From CBDHFQ01 sp965262565 (GTDB lineage Bacteria > Bacteroidota > Bacteroidia > J057), in assembly GCA_965262565.1 (NCBI GenBank), contig CBDHFQ010000030.1, forward strand, positions 62,001 through 126,000: 64,000 nt of DNA. Reading direction: 5' to 3'. The position numbers were made by a program, and so were the translations under genes. Below, in pieces: positions 43,773-52,977 of the stretch (position 1 is its first letter; each line of letters begins with the position of its first letter). Below the pieces are notes generated by a model. It was not told the origin of the DNA. It made no database searches and saw only the letters and a program-made list of their open reading frames with translations.

Positions 43773-45281
43773 TTATTTATTTCTTTTTAAATAAAATCGC
43801 TCTCTTAGATCGTTAATTAGTATTTTTATAAAAGCATTAATATCAGTAGAAAGATTTAATCCAATAATCAAAACTGCGAAAATTAGCGTAAATGTAAAGG
43901 ATCTTACGATTAAATCAATTATCGCATAATCAAATATCGGCAAAATACGATCTATTCCCAAACCCGCTAAACCTATTATGCCAACTCCTAACATATTGAA
44001 AGTGAAAGGGTGAGCCTTTGTGAGAGCATAAACAAAAATCAACCTGGAACAATTATACAGGAAAATAGACAGCATAGTGGCAATCGCTGCTCCTTCTAAA
44101 CCCATATCCAAAACAAAAATAAAGTAATAATTCGTCAGAATAGCAGTAATCAATAACAACAAGTTGATTAATAAATCAAATCTGAATGCTTTAGAAGTAA
44201 TCAAAATAGCCGTATTCAGACCACTCATGATGTCTACTAACCTTGCAATCCCTAGATATATAAATGCAAATGTCCCTAAAGCATATTCTACCCTACCTAT
44301 TAACTGATAAATATTCGTCAGATTAATATAAATGCAACAAAAAAGCCAAAGACCTGCTATATAAGCTAATAGAGCAACTCTTTTATATAAATCCGAAATC
44401 TTAGCCAAGTCATTTTCTTTCCAGGATTCCGCAATTTTGGGAGAAGTAGTATTATTCAACGCCCTGAATGGAAAAGCTAATACCGCTGCAAAATAAGCCA
44501 TCACTGAATAAACAGCTACATCATCCAATCCTTTTCTGGCTAGCATGATGATATCTATTTTAGTTACTAATGCATAAGAAAAGCCCCCTAACAGAACGAA
44601 GATACCTCGCTCTATCATAGGCTTAATTTTAGCCTTCATAAATGGAATATCTGTGGGCTTCAGCAGAAACTGTCCTTTTTGCCAGGTATAGAGAATCAAT
44701 ATGACCCCCATAGACAGATGAGCGAAGGTGTAAATCCAAACAAACGTAAAGAAGTCGACCAGATGAAAAGCATATAGGCTAATACAAGCAGTGATGAAAA
44801 GTCGTAATACAATTTCATTTACAAAAAGAGGGACAAATGCATCGTGCAATGATCTTAAATAGGCAAAAAACAAATGATAGAGGAAGTAACTTAGCCCAAA
44901 AAGAATCCCGTAGTAATAATAATCTACCAACAAAGGAGCATCTTGCTGATAATATTGGATAACCTGTGGTTGGAAAATAACATAAGCCGCTGTAGTGATC
45001 ATGAAACCGATGCCTCCTAATAATATACAGAGAAACAGAAACCCTCTGTGATGATTTTGTTTGTCTTTAAACTCAGGAAAGAAGGTTAAAATGACATTAG
45101 GTAATCCCAATAAGGAAAACTGAGCATATAAAACTCCAATAGTAACCAACATTTCCGCCAACCCAAATTCTACTGGAGCGATTAATTTAGGAAATAGTAA
45201 TACTTTGTTGATCATTCCCAGCAAACCACCCGCAAAAGAAGAAATGGTAATGAACGTACTCTGTTTTCTGATGTTCCCCAT
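43773..45281 (-). CDS. Second polysaccharide flippase (MATE/MVF-like)
   Basis: A 502-residue protein with about 14 membrane segments. It starts QSTFITISSFAGGLLGMINK and has paired repeats and FPFRALNNTTSPKIAESWKE at about residues 270-289, typical of the Polysacc_synt/Wzx group in Bacteroidota. It is not part of the main EPS locus: its neighbours are the LRR gene and a divergent sulfotransferase. It may serve lipopolysaccharide or glycan export for another pathway. Confidence 0.85.
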   Translation of the reverse strand: MGNIRKQSTFITISSFAGGLLGMINKVLLFPKLIAPVEFGLAEMLVTIGVLYAQFSLLGLPNVILTFFPEFKDKQNHHRGFLFLCILLGGIGFMITTAAYVIFQPQVIQYYQQDAPLLVDYYYYGILFGLSYFLYHLFFAYLRSLHDAFVPLFVNEIVLRLFITACISLYAFHLVDFFTFVWIYTFAHLSMGVILILYTWQKGQFLLKPTDIPFMKAKIKPMIERGIFVLLGGFSYALVTKIDIIMLARKGLDDVAVYSVMAYFAAVLAFPFRALNNTTSPKIAESWKENDLAKISDLYKRVALLAYIAGLWLFCCIYINLTNIYQLIGRVEYALGTFAFIYLGIARLVDIMSGLNTAILITSKAFRFDLLINLLLLITAILTNYYFIFVLDMGLEGAAIATMLSIFLYNCSRLIFVYALTKAHPFTFNMLGVGIIGLAGLGIDRILPIFDYAIIDLIVRSFTFTLIFAVLIIGLNLSTDINAFIKILINDLRERFYLKRNK

Positions 45282-45380
45282 AGAAATGCTAGGATAATGT
45301 GATTAATTCCCCATCTTTATTAATTGAAAATAGGAAGGAAATTCAACGAGTTTGTCAATTGATCCACTATAAGTCGTTTC

Positions 45381-45409
45381 TTTGGCGTTGTAAATAGTAA
45401 AAAATTTTG
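45381..45409 (+). promoter_or_regulatory. Bacteroidota-type promoter before the sulfotransferase gene
   Basis: TTTG at 45381-45384, a 17-base spacer, then AAATTTTG at 45402-45409 (consensus TAnnTTTG with one mismatch). The ATG at 45418 is only 8 bases further, so the mRNA leader would be almost absent. Confidence 0.5.
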
Positions 45410-45417
45410 CTAGAACC

Positions 45418-46068
45418 ATGAGCCTGAATAAAATCAAACATTTTTATTTTAATAAATATGTTGTAACCCCTTTATCTAAACGTACCTACTATCTATGCTA
45501 TAACTTTTCTTATCGAGCACTTTGGTTTAGAGTGGCAAAAGTAGGAAGTCGGACCATTGATCAGCACTTTAGGGATCATTCTCCACAAGGTAGCTATATT
45601 TATAGTTCTGAGGTTGGGTATTTACCAACGATGTACAGGGATTTTTTAAAGTTTGCTTTTGTTCGTCATCCAGCTGATAGGTTAAAAAGTGCGTGGAAAA
45701 ATAAAGTATTGGAAGCAAATTATTTTCATTTCCCTCCGGTAGAATATGAGAAAATGAAAGAGTTAGCATATTTTGTGGGATGGGTGGAGAAATTAGATGT
45801 GTCCCAATGCGATGAGCATCTTCGCCTGCAGTCATCCCTGATCGACTTGAATCATGTAGACTTTATCGGGCGTTTTGAAAACTTTGCCGAAGATTTTACC
45901 TATCTCGCTCATCGGATAGGAATGCCTGTAAAGGAGATCCATCATAAAAATAAATCACACAATTTTACTTTGGATATGGACCCGGTGCTATATCACAGAA
46001 TCAAAGACATTTATCAAAAGGATTTCAATTTATTCTATCCCGAAAAAAGTTTGCAAAAAATATCCTAA
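45418..46068 (+). CDS. Sulfotransferase family 2 protein
   Basis: A 216-residue protein. The 5'-phosphosulfate loop region is V-A-K-V-G-S-R-T-I (residues 41-49), a variant of P-K-x-G-[ST]-[ST] in which proline is replaced by alanine. The 3'-phosphate site is FAFVRHPADRLKSAWKNK at about 80-97, then RFENFAEDFTYLAHRIG. It resembles carbohydrate sulfotransferases (Sulfotransfer_2) that use PAPS. The acceptor is unknown; glycan decoration is plausible given the divergent flippase 136 bases away. Confidence 0.82.
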   Translation: MSLNKIKHFYFNKYVVTPLSKRTYYLCYNFSYRALWFRVAKVGSRTIDQHFRDHSPQGSYIYSSEVGYLPTMYRDFLKFAFVRHPADRLKSAWKNKVLEANYFHFPPVEYEKMKELAYFVGWVEKLDVSQCDEHLRLQSSLIDLNHVDFIGRFENFAEDFTYLAHRIGMPVKEIHHKNKSHNFTLDMDPVLYHRIKDIYQKDFNLFYPEKSLQKIS

Positions 46069-46496
46069 ATCGAGTATGTGAATAAAATGGGACAGTATTA
46101 AACCGAAAATGCTTAAGGTGAATTATTTGTTAAAGCGTGTATGTTTTTTGATGGTATGTGAATGTTGGAGTAGTTGTTGTGCTTAAACGGCTAGGTTTTT
46201 TTTCGAAAATTGTATACAAAAAGGAACTAAAAATTAAGGTATTGTAGTATTTCGCATACGGTTTTTTCTCCTTTTTTAGTACTTATCTCTTCCTATCCTA
46301 TGATTATTATATTGAAAGACAAGAGATTACGGAATCTTAAGGAATAAGGTTTCACATGCTGACTTATTCCCATCTTTTTCGATCAAATCATAGTAAATCT
46401 CCTGAATATGCCAATGCAGGCATACGGTTTGACCAGCTTGGAATGTTTGGGATATCAAGTTAATCGACACAAAACGTCTTATTCAATTTAAACACT
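46069..46496. other. Intergenic region, 428 bp
   Basis: No open frame, clear promoter or terminator seen. The barrel protein's promoter should lie in the right half. Confidence 0.45.
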
Positions 46497-47123
46497 ATGA
46501 AATCTCTAGTAAAAAGTTTGTCCGTTGTTTTCATGTTGGTATTAATAGGAACCACTTCTTCCGTATATGGCCAACGCTTGAGTGCAACCTTAAATGTAGG
46601 TCAGTTGAATCTTGATAAAGTAGATTCAGAGGTGGCAGATATCGACTATCAGGGAAGTAGCGCCGTAAGCTTAAACCTTCGTCTATTCACAAAAAATAAA
46701 TGGGCTTTTAGATTTGGGGCCGGAGTAGATCGCTTAAATTATACTGTAACAGGCGGTAGAATCGCCACGGATTATGAAGCAAAAAGAAAAGATGCAAAGG
46801 GGATATTAGGTGTGGAGAAGCATTTTCAGCTTGGAAGAGCGATTGACATCTATCCAGGAGTATTTGTGCCAATAACCATTACCGGAACAGATTTAATTGA
46901 TGCCAACTTAGATAACATTAGGAATGGAGATCTGAGAGCCGGATTAGGAGTCGTATTAGGAGGTAACATCTCTTTGCTAAAGATTTTACGCCTTGGAGTA
47001 GAATTTGATGCCACCTATGACAACTTCAAGAATCAGGTATGGGAAAGTGCTGAAACCCTATCTTTCGCTCCGATTAAAGGAATTCAGGTAAATACGTCTT
47101 TCACTGTAGGTGTAGCTTTCTAA
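46497..47123 (+). CDS. Outer membrane beta-barrel protein, small
   Basis: A 208-residue protein. Signal peptide MKSLVKSLSVVFMLVLIGTT with cleavage near S-V-Y-G-Q. The mature part has eight to ten amphipathic strands (AVSLNLRLFTKNKWAFRFGA, AGLGVVLGGNISLLKILRLG) ending in V-G-V-A-F with a terminal phenylalanine. OmpW/OmpX-like size; no family named. Confidence 0.75.
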   Translation: MKSLVKSLSVVFMLVLIGTTSSVYGQRLSATLNVGQLNLDKVDSEVADIDYQGSSAVSLNLRLFTKNKWAFRFGAGVDRLNYTVTGGRIATDYEAKRKDAKGILGVEKHFQLGRAIDIYPGVFVPITITGTDLIDANLDNIRNGDLRAGLGVVLGGNISLLKILRLGVEFDATYDNFKNQVWESAETLSFAPIKGIQVNTSFTVGVAF

Positions 47124-47222
47124 GTTAAAAGATATATTTATTTCATATTGCGGTTGTCGTGTAGAACCTTTTATATTAGGTTTTACACGATTTTTTTGTT
47201 CTGAAAGTTTAAAGTGCTGACC

Positions 47223-47870
47223 ATGACACTTGTTAGAAAAGTCTTACGCTACTTTTTTGTGTTGTGCGGATTTCTTGCTCTTACATTGTTAGCCTGCCAT
47301 AGCTGGATTGTTATTAAATCACAGGGGCTAACTTATAATGATCCTACAGTTATCCCTGAAAATGAGGTGGCCTTAGTATTGGGAACAAGTAAAAGGGTAA
47401 AAAATGGGAACGTAAATTTGTTTTTCAGATACCGCATGGACGCTGCAGCTAAATTATACCGATCGGGCAAAATAAAGCATATCCTTGTCAGTGGTGATAA
47501 TCATTCCAAATTTTATAATGAAGGCAAAGACATGCAACAGGCACTGGTGGAAAGAGGAATTCCTGTAAAGGACATAACCATTGATTATGCTGGGTTCAGA
47601 ACTTTTGATTCTGTAGTCAGAGCGAGAAAAATATTTGGTCAGACTAAGTTTACCATTATTTCGCAACGCTTTCACAATCAACGGGCGATTTTTATCGCCA
47701 GGGCATTTGACATTGACGCTATTGGGTTTAACGCAAGAGGAATTTCGGCCTCTGCAGCCGCCTCTACCTTTTTGCGGGAATATCTGGCAAGAGTCATGGC
47801 AGTGCTGGACGTATATATACTGCGGTCAACACCTAAATATTTAGGTAAACCTGAACCTATCCATACCTAA
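47223..47870 (+). CDS. SanA/YdcF family protein (DUF218)
   Basis: A 215-residue protein with one N-terminal membrane anchor (residues about 10-33) and a DUF218 domain: A-L-V-L-G-T-S-K, then FRYRMDAAAKLYRSGKIKHI, L-V-S-G-D-N-H, D-Y-A-G-F-R-T-F-D-S-V-V-R-A-R-K-I-F, S-Q-R-F-H-N-Q-R-A-I-F-I-A. SanA is linked to envelope integrity and vancomycin tolerance in E. coli. The open frame starts at a GTG (47214); the ATG at 47223 is preferred. First gene of a plus-strand run leading to porZ. Confidence 0.88.
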   Translation: MTLVRKVLRYFFVLCGFLALTLLACHSWIVIKSQGLTYNDPTVIPENEVALVLGTSKRVKNGNVNLFFRYRMDAAAKLYRSGKIKHILVSGDNHSKFYNEGKDMQQALVERGIPVKDITIDYAGFRTFDSVVRARKIFGQTKFTIISQRFHNQRAIFIARAFDIDAIGFNARGISASAAASTFLREYLARVMAVLDVYILRSTPKYLGKPEPIHT

Positions 47871-47912
47871 ATGATAAAATATCAGGTAGCTGTAATAATT
47901 TAAAATCTTTTC

Positions 47913-47920
47913 TACCTTTG
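47913..47920 (+). promoter_or_regulatory. TAnnTTTG element directly before the CYTH gene
   Basis: TACCTTTG, an exact match to the Bacteroidota -7 element, ends 3 bases before the ATG at 47924. No TTTG is found at the -33 distance, so this is only a half-site. If used, transcription would begin at or inside the start codon. Confidence 0.3.
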
Positions 47921-47923
47921 TTC

Positions 47924-48472
47924 ATGCATGAAATAGAGGTAAAAATTTTAGAAATAGATAAAGGGCTGATAACCCAAACGTTGGAACAAATAGGCGCCAA
48001 TCACCAATTAGAAGGAGAGTTTCTTGCCGTTTTTTATGACTTCCCTGATGGACAAATTCGCTCCCGTGGGGATGTCTTCAGACTTAGGCAAGAGGTTGAC
48101 TCTCAAGTGCTCACTTATAAAAAGTATATCTCTAAAGGCGAGGCCAAGATCATGGAAGAGTTGGAGACCTCCTTTGAGGATAGAAATGCCATGCAAGAAA
48201 TCATTACCTCTTTGGGATTGATAACTATCAAGAAAACAAGAAAGTATCGGACACAATATGAATTGGGGAATACCCATATTGTCATTGATGAATACATGGA
48301 TGACCTTAGCCATATTCCCCCATTTATAGAAGTAGAAGCACCAAATGTGACGAGATTAGAAGAAGTAGTTACTGCACTGGGGTTCCGCATGGAAGATTGT
48401 AAGAGTTGGGACACGAATGACTTGCAGCTTCACTATAAACACCTTACAGAGACGAAACCAGGCGCTTCTTAA
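47924..48472 (+). CDS. CYTH domain protein (class IV adenylate cyclase-like)
   Basis: A 182-residue triphosphate-tunnel metalloenzyme. The defining E-x-E-x-K is in MHEIEVKIL (residues 3-7), followed by R-S-R-G-D-V-F-R-L-R-Q-E, LTYKKYISKGEAKIMEELET, K-K-T-R-K-Y-R-T-Q-Y and I-D-E-Y-M-D-D-L. The size matches CyaB-type cyclases and thiamine- or tripolyphosphatases; the substrate cannot be decided. A TTG six bases upstream also opens the frame. Confidence 0.88.
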   Translation: MHEIEVKILEIDKGLITQTLEQIGANHQLEGEFLAVFYDFPDGQIRSRGDVFRLRQEVDSQVLTYKKYISKGEAKIMEELETSFEDRNAMQEIITSLGLITIKKTRKYRTQYELGNTHIVIDEYMDDLSHIPPFIEVEAPNVTRLEEVVTALGFRMEDCKSWDTNDLQLHYKHLTETKPGAS

Positions 48473-48501
48473 ATCGTAATAGGAAAATCAACGATACCGG
48501 T

Positions 48502-50463
48502 ATGATGAAATCACTCAGAGTAGTTGGTCTACTTTTCTCTATTCTTTTTTTCTTCCAACATGCCCTAATTGCCCAAAAGCCTAAACCTTCAGATTTTGGT
48601 ATTAAGTCAAAAAAAGCTCTCAATCTATTTTTTGAAGGAGAACAACTCGCTCAGTGGAGGGACCGACTAAAAGCGGTAAATGCCTACAAAGCTGCGCTGG
48701 AAATAGAACCTGAGTTTGCTCATGCACACTTTAGAGTGGGATTGAATGCGCACGTTTTGCATAAATATGAGGATGCCATTCCGTACTTGGAAAAAGCATA
48801 CGAGTTAGATAAAGAAGCATTTCCAGGAATGGAGTTCTTTTTAGGAGATGCTTACTTCAAAACAGGAGAATACGAAAAAGCTATTCCATTTTATCATACC
48901 TTTCTCGAAGGAGAAAAAGGAAAAAAAGAAAACTTCACTAAAGCGGCCATCAATTTAAGAAAAGCCAAATTTGCTGCTGAAGCAATAAAGGATTCGTTGT
49001 CTTTTGATCCGGTGAATCTGGGAAAGAATATTAATTCTGAGCGAGATGATTACCTACCCTTTCTTACTGCCGATGATCAATATTTGATTTTTACTGCCCG
49101 CCGACCAGAAACTACAGGAGGATTTGATCCGCGACTACAAGATTACCCAGAGGATTTTTTTTACAGTGAGTTTGAAAACGGCTCATGGCAGAAGGTGAAA
49201 AATTTAGGCCCTCCGATTAATACCCCTAATAACGAAGGAGCTGCTTCTATTACGCAAGATGGAAAAACAATTTTCTTTACAGGTTGTGGTAGAGAAGGTG
49301 GTCTGGGAAGTTGCGATATCTTTGTATCTCGGATGGTAAATGGGCAGTGGACAGAGCCAGAAAATTTAGGAGCTAATGTTAATTCAAGAGAATGGGATAG
49401 TCAGCCCTGTCTATCTCACGATGGGAAAACGTTATATTTTGCATCTACGAGACCTGGCGGAAAGGGATTAAGGGATATTTGGTACAGTTCCTTTGTAAAT
49501 GGTCAGTGGATGCCTGCCCAAAACCTGGGAGAACCTGTTAATTCTCCTGGAAACGATACCTCTCCTTTTTTGCATGCTGATGGAATAAGTTTGTATTTCG
49601 CTTCGGATTTCCATCCAGGTTTTGGCGCAAAAGACTTATTTGTTAGCCATAGAAATAGTGAAGGGGGATGGTCTGACCCAATGAACCTTGGTTATCCTTT
49701 AAACACATTGGCTGAAGAAAGCAATATTTTTATTAGTGCCAATGGAAAAACAGGCTACATAAATTCGTACAGAGATGGGGGGTTGGGAAAGAGTGATTTG
49801 TACAAATTTACCCTTGACAATCGAATTCAGCCAGAAGTAGCTACTTTTTTAAGAGGAATTACCAGAGATAGTGTTTCTTTGGAACCAGTTAAGGCAAACA
49901 TTTGGTTAATCGATGTAGAAACTGGAGATACCATCAGGGAAGTGATTTCAGGAGCGAATGATGGGAAATTTTTAATGAGTCTTCCATTGAACAAGGCCTA
50001 TGCTGCATTTGCAGAGGCTGAAGGATATTTATTTGTTAGTAAGCACTTTTATCTAAAAAATCTGGAAAAGAATCCCTTTTTTGATTTGATTATTGATTTA
50101 CCACCCATCCAAGAAGGTTCCAAAGTAGTGTTAAATAATATTTTCTTCGAAACAGGTGATTATTCTCTCAAGGAAGATTCTTATGCAGAATTAGAACATC
50201 TTTTGAGCTTTCTGAACAATAACAAAGGACTGAAAATTGAAATTCAAGGACATACGGATAATATCGGATCGGACGAGAATAATCAGCAGTTAAGTCAATT
50301 GAGAGCTGAAGCGGTTCAAGCATATTTGATCTCAAAAGGTGTCCAGAAGGATCGCGTACTAGCCAGGGGATACGGGGAGACACAAGCTGTTACTACCAAT
50401 GAGACAGAAGAAGGAAGGGCATTAAATCGGCGTACTGAATTTAAAGTATTGGATATCCAATGA
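48502..50463 (+). CDS. OmpA family protein with TPR and WD40-like propeller, PorE-like
   Basis: A 653-residue protein. Signal peptide (LLFSILFFFQHALIA-Q), TPR helices at about residues 35-165 (AHAHFRVGLNAHVLHKYEDA), a PD40/WD40-like propeller at about 170-440 (EGAASITQDGKTIFFTGCGR, DSQPCLSHDGKTLYFASTRP), a carboxypeptidase-regulatory-like domain at about 445-535, and OmpA_C at 545-653 (IFFETGDYSLKEDSYAELEH, GHTDNIGSDENNQQLSQLRA). This four-domain order is that of PorE, a type IX secretion component that binds peptidoglycan. Paralogues with the same order are common, but this gene is directly followed by porZ. There is no lipobox cysteine. Confidence 0.85.
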   Translation: MMKSLRVVGLLFSILFFFQHALIAQKPKPSDFGIKSKKALNLFFEGEQLAQWRDRLKAVNAYKAALEIEPEFAHAHFRVGLNAHVLHKYEDAIPYLEKAYELDKEAFPGMEFFLGDAYFKTGEYEKAIPFYHTFLEGEKGKKENFTKAAINLRKAKFAAEAIKDSLSFDPVNLGKNINSERDDYLPFLTADDQYLIFTARRPETTGGFDPRLQDYPEDFFYSEFENGSWQKVKNLGPPINTPNNEGAASITQDGKTIFFTGCGREGGLGSCDIFVSRMVNGQWTEPENLGANVNSREWDSQPCLSHDGKTLYFASTRPGGKGLRDIWYSSFVNGQWMPAQNLGEPVNSPGNDTSPFLHADGISLYFASDFHPGFGAKDLFVSHRNSEGGWSDPMNLGYPLNTLAEESNIFISANGKTGYINSYRDGGLGKSDLYKFTLDNRIQPEVATFLRGITRDSVSLEPVKANIWLIDVETGDTIREVISGANDGKFLMSLPLNKAYAAFAEAEGYLFVSKHFYLKNLEKNPFFDLIIDLPPIQEGSKVVLNNIFFETGDYSLKEDSYAELEHLLSFLNNNKGLKIEIQGHTDNIGSDENNQQLSQLRAEAVQAYLISKGVQKDRVLARGYGETQAVTTNETEEGRALNRRTEFKVLDIQ

Positions 50464-50514
50464 TGTTCATGCATAGTTATCAATTTATCCCTGTTATTTC
50501 ATAGAATAAGATCC

Positions 50515-50522
50515 TATTTTTG
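50515..50522 (+). promoter_or_regulatory. TAnnTTTG element before porZ
   Basis: TATTTTTG matches the Bacteroidota -7 element and lies 22 bases before the TTG start. The -33 position reads TTAT, a poor match. A weak internal promoter for porZ is possible. Confidence 0.3.
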
Positions 50523-50544
50523 AGCGAGAAAATAAATTAATTCA

Positions 50545-52878
50545 TTGAAGCGGAGAAACATTGTCTTTTTGATAGTTCTGAGTAGTTGTTTGTATTTTCT
50601 ACTCCTATGTACATCCTCCTACGGTCAAAATGGAAGAGCACCGGGATCCTGGAGAGCCTACCTCAGCCACAGAAATGCATCTAGCATCATTCAGTCTCAA
50701 AATATTCTATACGTCCTTACAGAAGGGGGCATGTTCTCATATGATGTAATCACTGGGGAAACCAGGACCTTTTCTACTGTAGAAGGAATGAGTGATATTA
50801 ATCCCAGTGCGATTTATCAGGAGCCGAATAGTGGTATTGTATTCATTGGATATGAAGATGGGATGATTGACTATTTTGTAGATCCTTCTGCATTCCGCTT
50901 TTTAACAGATATAGAGCGCAATACCTTTTTTACCAGAAAGCAGATTAATGCCTTTGCCAGTGAAGGGAATAATCTATATGTAGCCACAGATTTTGGCCTT
51001 GTTATTTATGATTTGACAAGCTTTTTGCCAAGCGTTACAGTAACTCAGTTTGGGGCAGGGAATCAATCTCGACTTATTGCTCAATCTGTTGAAACCTTTG
51101 AAGGGAGAATTTGGATAGGATTACAGAATAACCAAATATTCAGTGCTCCGATTGATTTTACTAATTTATCTGATCCAACTATCTGGCGCTTAGAAAATGG
51201 AAGAGAGGGCTTAGCTCCTGGGGTTGGGGCATTACAATTGGGTGCAAATGCATCAGGATTATTTGCGAGAACAGAAACCGGAGTATTACTGCGAAATAGT
51301 GGTGTTTGGACCGCCCTTTCCCAATTTGCGAGAGCATTTACCAGCATTAATGTAGTAGAAGATAATATGGCGGCGTCCTTTGGTGGAGATGTAAGAGTGC
51401 TAAGAACGGATGGAAGTTTTTCTCAATTTTTTCTGCCTAGATCTGTTGCACAAACATTATTAGTAAATGATACTTTATATACAGCCGGTTTGGAAATAGG
51501 CCTACAGAGTGTGGTAGGTGAGGAAATCGTAAGTCTCACTCCTGATGGCCCTTTAAATAATAATGTAACGGATATGGCGGTGGGAAATGGAGAGATATAT
51601 GTCGCTCCGAGAGGGTTTTCAGGTTCTTTTGCTCCTATAGCTGATTTAAGCGGAATTTACTACACCAGACCGGATACTGTTTGGAGAGCAGTCAATTCTG
51701 AAAATGGAGATCTACCACAAGATAGGGTCAACACTGGATTTGCCCGGGCTTTTTACGATAGAGATAACAGAGATACATATGTAGGGTCATGGGGCAGAGG
51801 GTTGGTTAAATTAAATAATGGAGTCCCTGTAGATTTTTTCGATTGTTTTAGGGGGGGATTAAGCACATTCGAAGGGAATTGTGATACTACTCGATTAGGT
51901 TCTACTCGGGTAAGTGGTATAGATAAAGATTTCTTTGGAAATATTTGGATTAGCCTTGCGCTGGCACGTGAACCTCTGATGGTCTTGACGCCTGAAGGAA
52001 GTTGGATAGGATTTAATCAAAACCGATTTCCTTCTTCCCTTGAAGCGATAGATATGATCGTGGATGATGTAGGTAATAAGTGGATTCTCGATCGCAGGAG
52101 TGGGGTAGTCGTTTATAATGACAATGGCACCTTGGAGACCACTAATGACGACAGAATGATTACCCTTCGAGCGGCTCCTAACCAAGGAAACTTACCCACA
52201 AATGAGGTCTTCTCTATTGCAAAAGACTTGGATGGAGAAATCTGGGTAGGTACAAGTGAAGGAGTTACGGTATTTTTCGACCCTTTCAGCATTGGGCAAG
52301 GGGTGATAGTAGATGCCAGTGCTCCAATATTTAATGGTAGGTTTTTGTTGGAAAATGAAACCGTATTTTCCATCGCGGTAGATGGAGGAGATCGAAAATG
52401 GTTTGCTACAGCTAATGGGGCCTTTCTAATTTCATCTGATGGAACCGAACAAATTCAGCATTTTACCAGAGCGAATAGTCCACTCCTTTCTGACAGGGTT
52501 AATCACGTATCTATTGACCAACAAACAGGAGAAGTATTTTTTGGTACCGATAAAGGAATTATAAGCTTCTTAGGGGATGCTACTGAGGTAACTTCTTCTT
52601 GTGATGAACTAATTATTTTTCCAAATCCCGTCTTTTCTGATTTTCAAGGAGACATTACCATCCGAGGTATACCAGCCTTTTCTGGTAATGCCGTTGTGAG
52701 AATTACCACAGTTTCAGGTTTGCTGGTTAGAGAAATTGAAGCAAGGGGGGGAACTGCTTCCTGGGATGGATTGGACCTTAGAGGAGAACAGGTCCACTCA
52801 GGAATATATTTGGCGTTAACGACCGATAGTGATGGAGAATTAGCCTGTATAGGAAAATTAGCCTTCATAAGGCGTTAA
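50545..52878 (+). CDS. porZ: PorZ-like type IX secretion protein
   Basis: A 777-residue protein with a TTG start; no ATG is available before the signal peptide (FLIVLSSCLYFLLLCTSSYG-Q). The mature start W-R-A-Y-L-S-H-R-N-A and repeated blades (VLTEGGMFSYDVITGETRTF, LYVATDFGLVIYDLTSF, EIWVGTSEGVTVF, VFFGTDKGIISF) form two propellers of the two-component-regulator-propeller type. The C-terminal ~90 residues are a T9SS CTD-like sandwich (I-I-F-P-N-P-V, G-L-L-V-R-E-I, HSGIYLALTTD). PorZ is part of the surface attachment complex that supplies A-LPS to the sortase. Located after the PorE-like gene and before RecO. Confidence 0.9.
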   Translation: MKRRNIVFLIVLSSCLYFLLLCTSSYGQNGRAPGSWRAYLSHRNASSIIQSQNILYVLTEGGMFSYDVITGETRTFSTVEGMSDINPSAIYQEPNSGIVFIGYEDGMIDYFVDPSAFRFLTDIERNTFFTRKQINAFASEGNNLYVATDFGLVIYDLTSFLPSVTVTQFGAGNQSRLIAQSVETFEGRIWIGLQNNQIFSAPIDFTNLSDPTIWRLENGREGLAPGVGALQLGANASGLFARTETGVLLRNSGVWTALSQFARAFTSINVVEDNMAASFGGDVRVLRTDGSFSQFFLPRSVAQTLLVNDTLYTAGLEIGLQSVVGEEIVSLTPDGPLNNNVTDMAVGNGEIYVAPRGFSGSFAPIADLSGIYYTRPDTVWRAVNSENGDLPQDRVNTGFARAFYDRDNRDTYVGSWGRGLVKLNNGVPVDFFDCFRGGLSTFEGNCDTTRLGSTRVSGIDKDFFGNIWISLALAREPLMVLTPEGSWIGFNQNRFPSSLEAIDMIVDDVGNKWILDRRSGVVVYNDNGTLETTNDDRMITLRAAPNQGNLPTNEVFSIAKDLDGEIWVGTSEGVTVFFDPFSIGQGVIVDASAPIFNGRFLLENETVFSIAVDGGDRKWFATANGAFLISSDGTEQIQHFTRANSPLLSDRVNHVSIDQQTGEVFFGTDKGIISFLGDATEVTSSCDELIIFPNPVFSDFQGDITIRGIPAFSGNAVVRITTVSGLLVREIEARGGTASWDGLDLRGEQVHSGIYLALTTDSDGELACIGKLAFIRR

Positions 52879-52977
52879 TTTAATTGAAAAATCGGTAATT
52901 TTAGGAGGAAGAGGATGACACCACCTTAATCCTGCATTTAAAGCTCAAGTGGTTTAACAATCAATTCATTAATTTCT

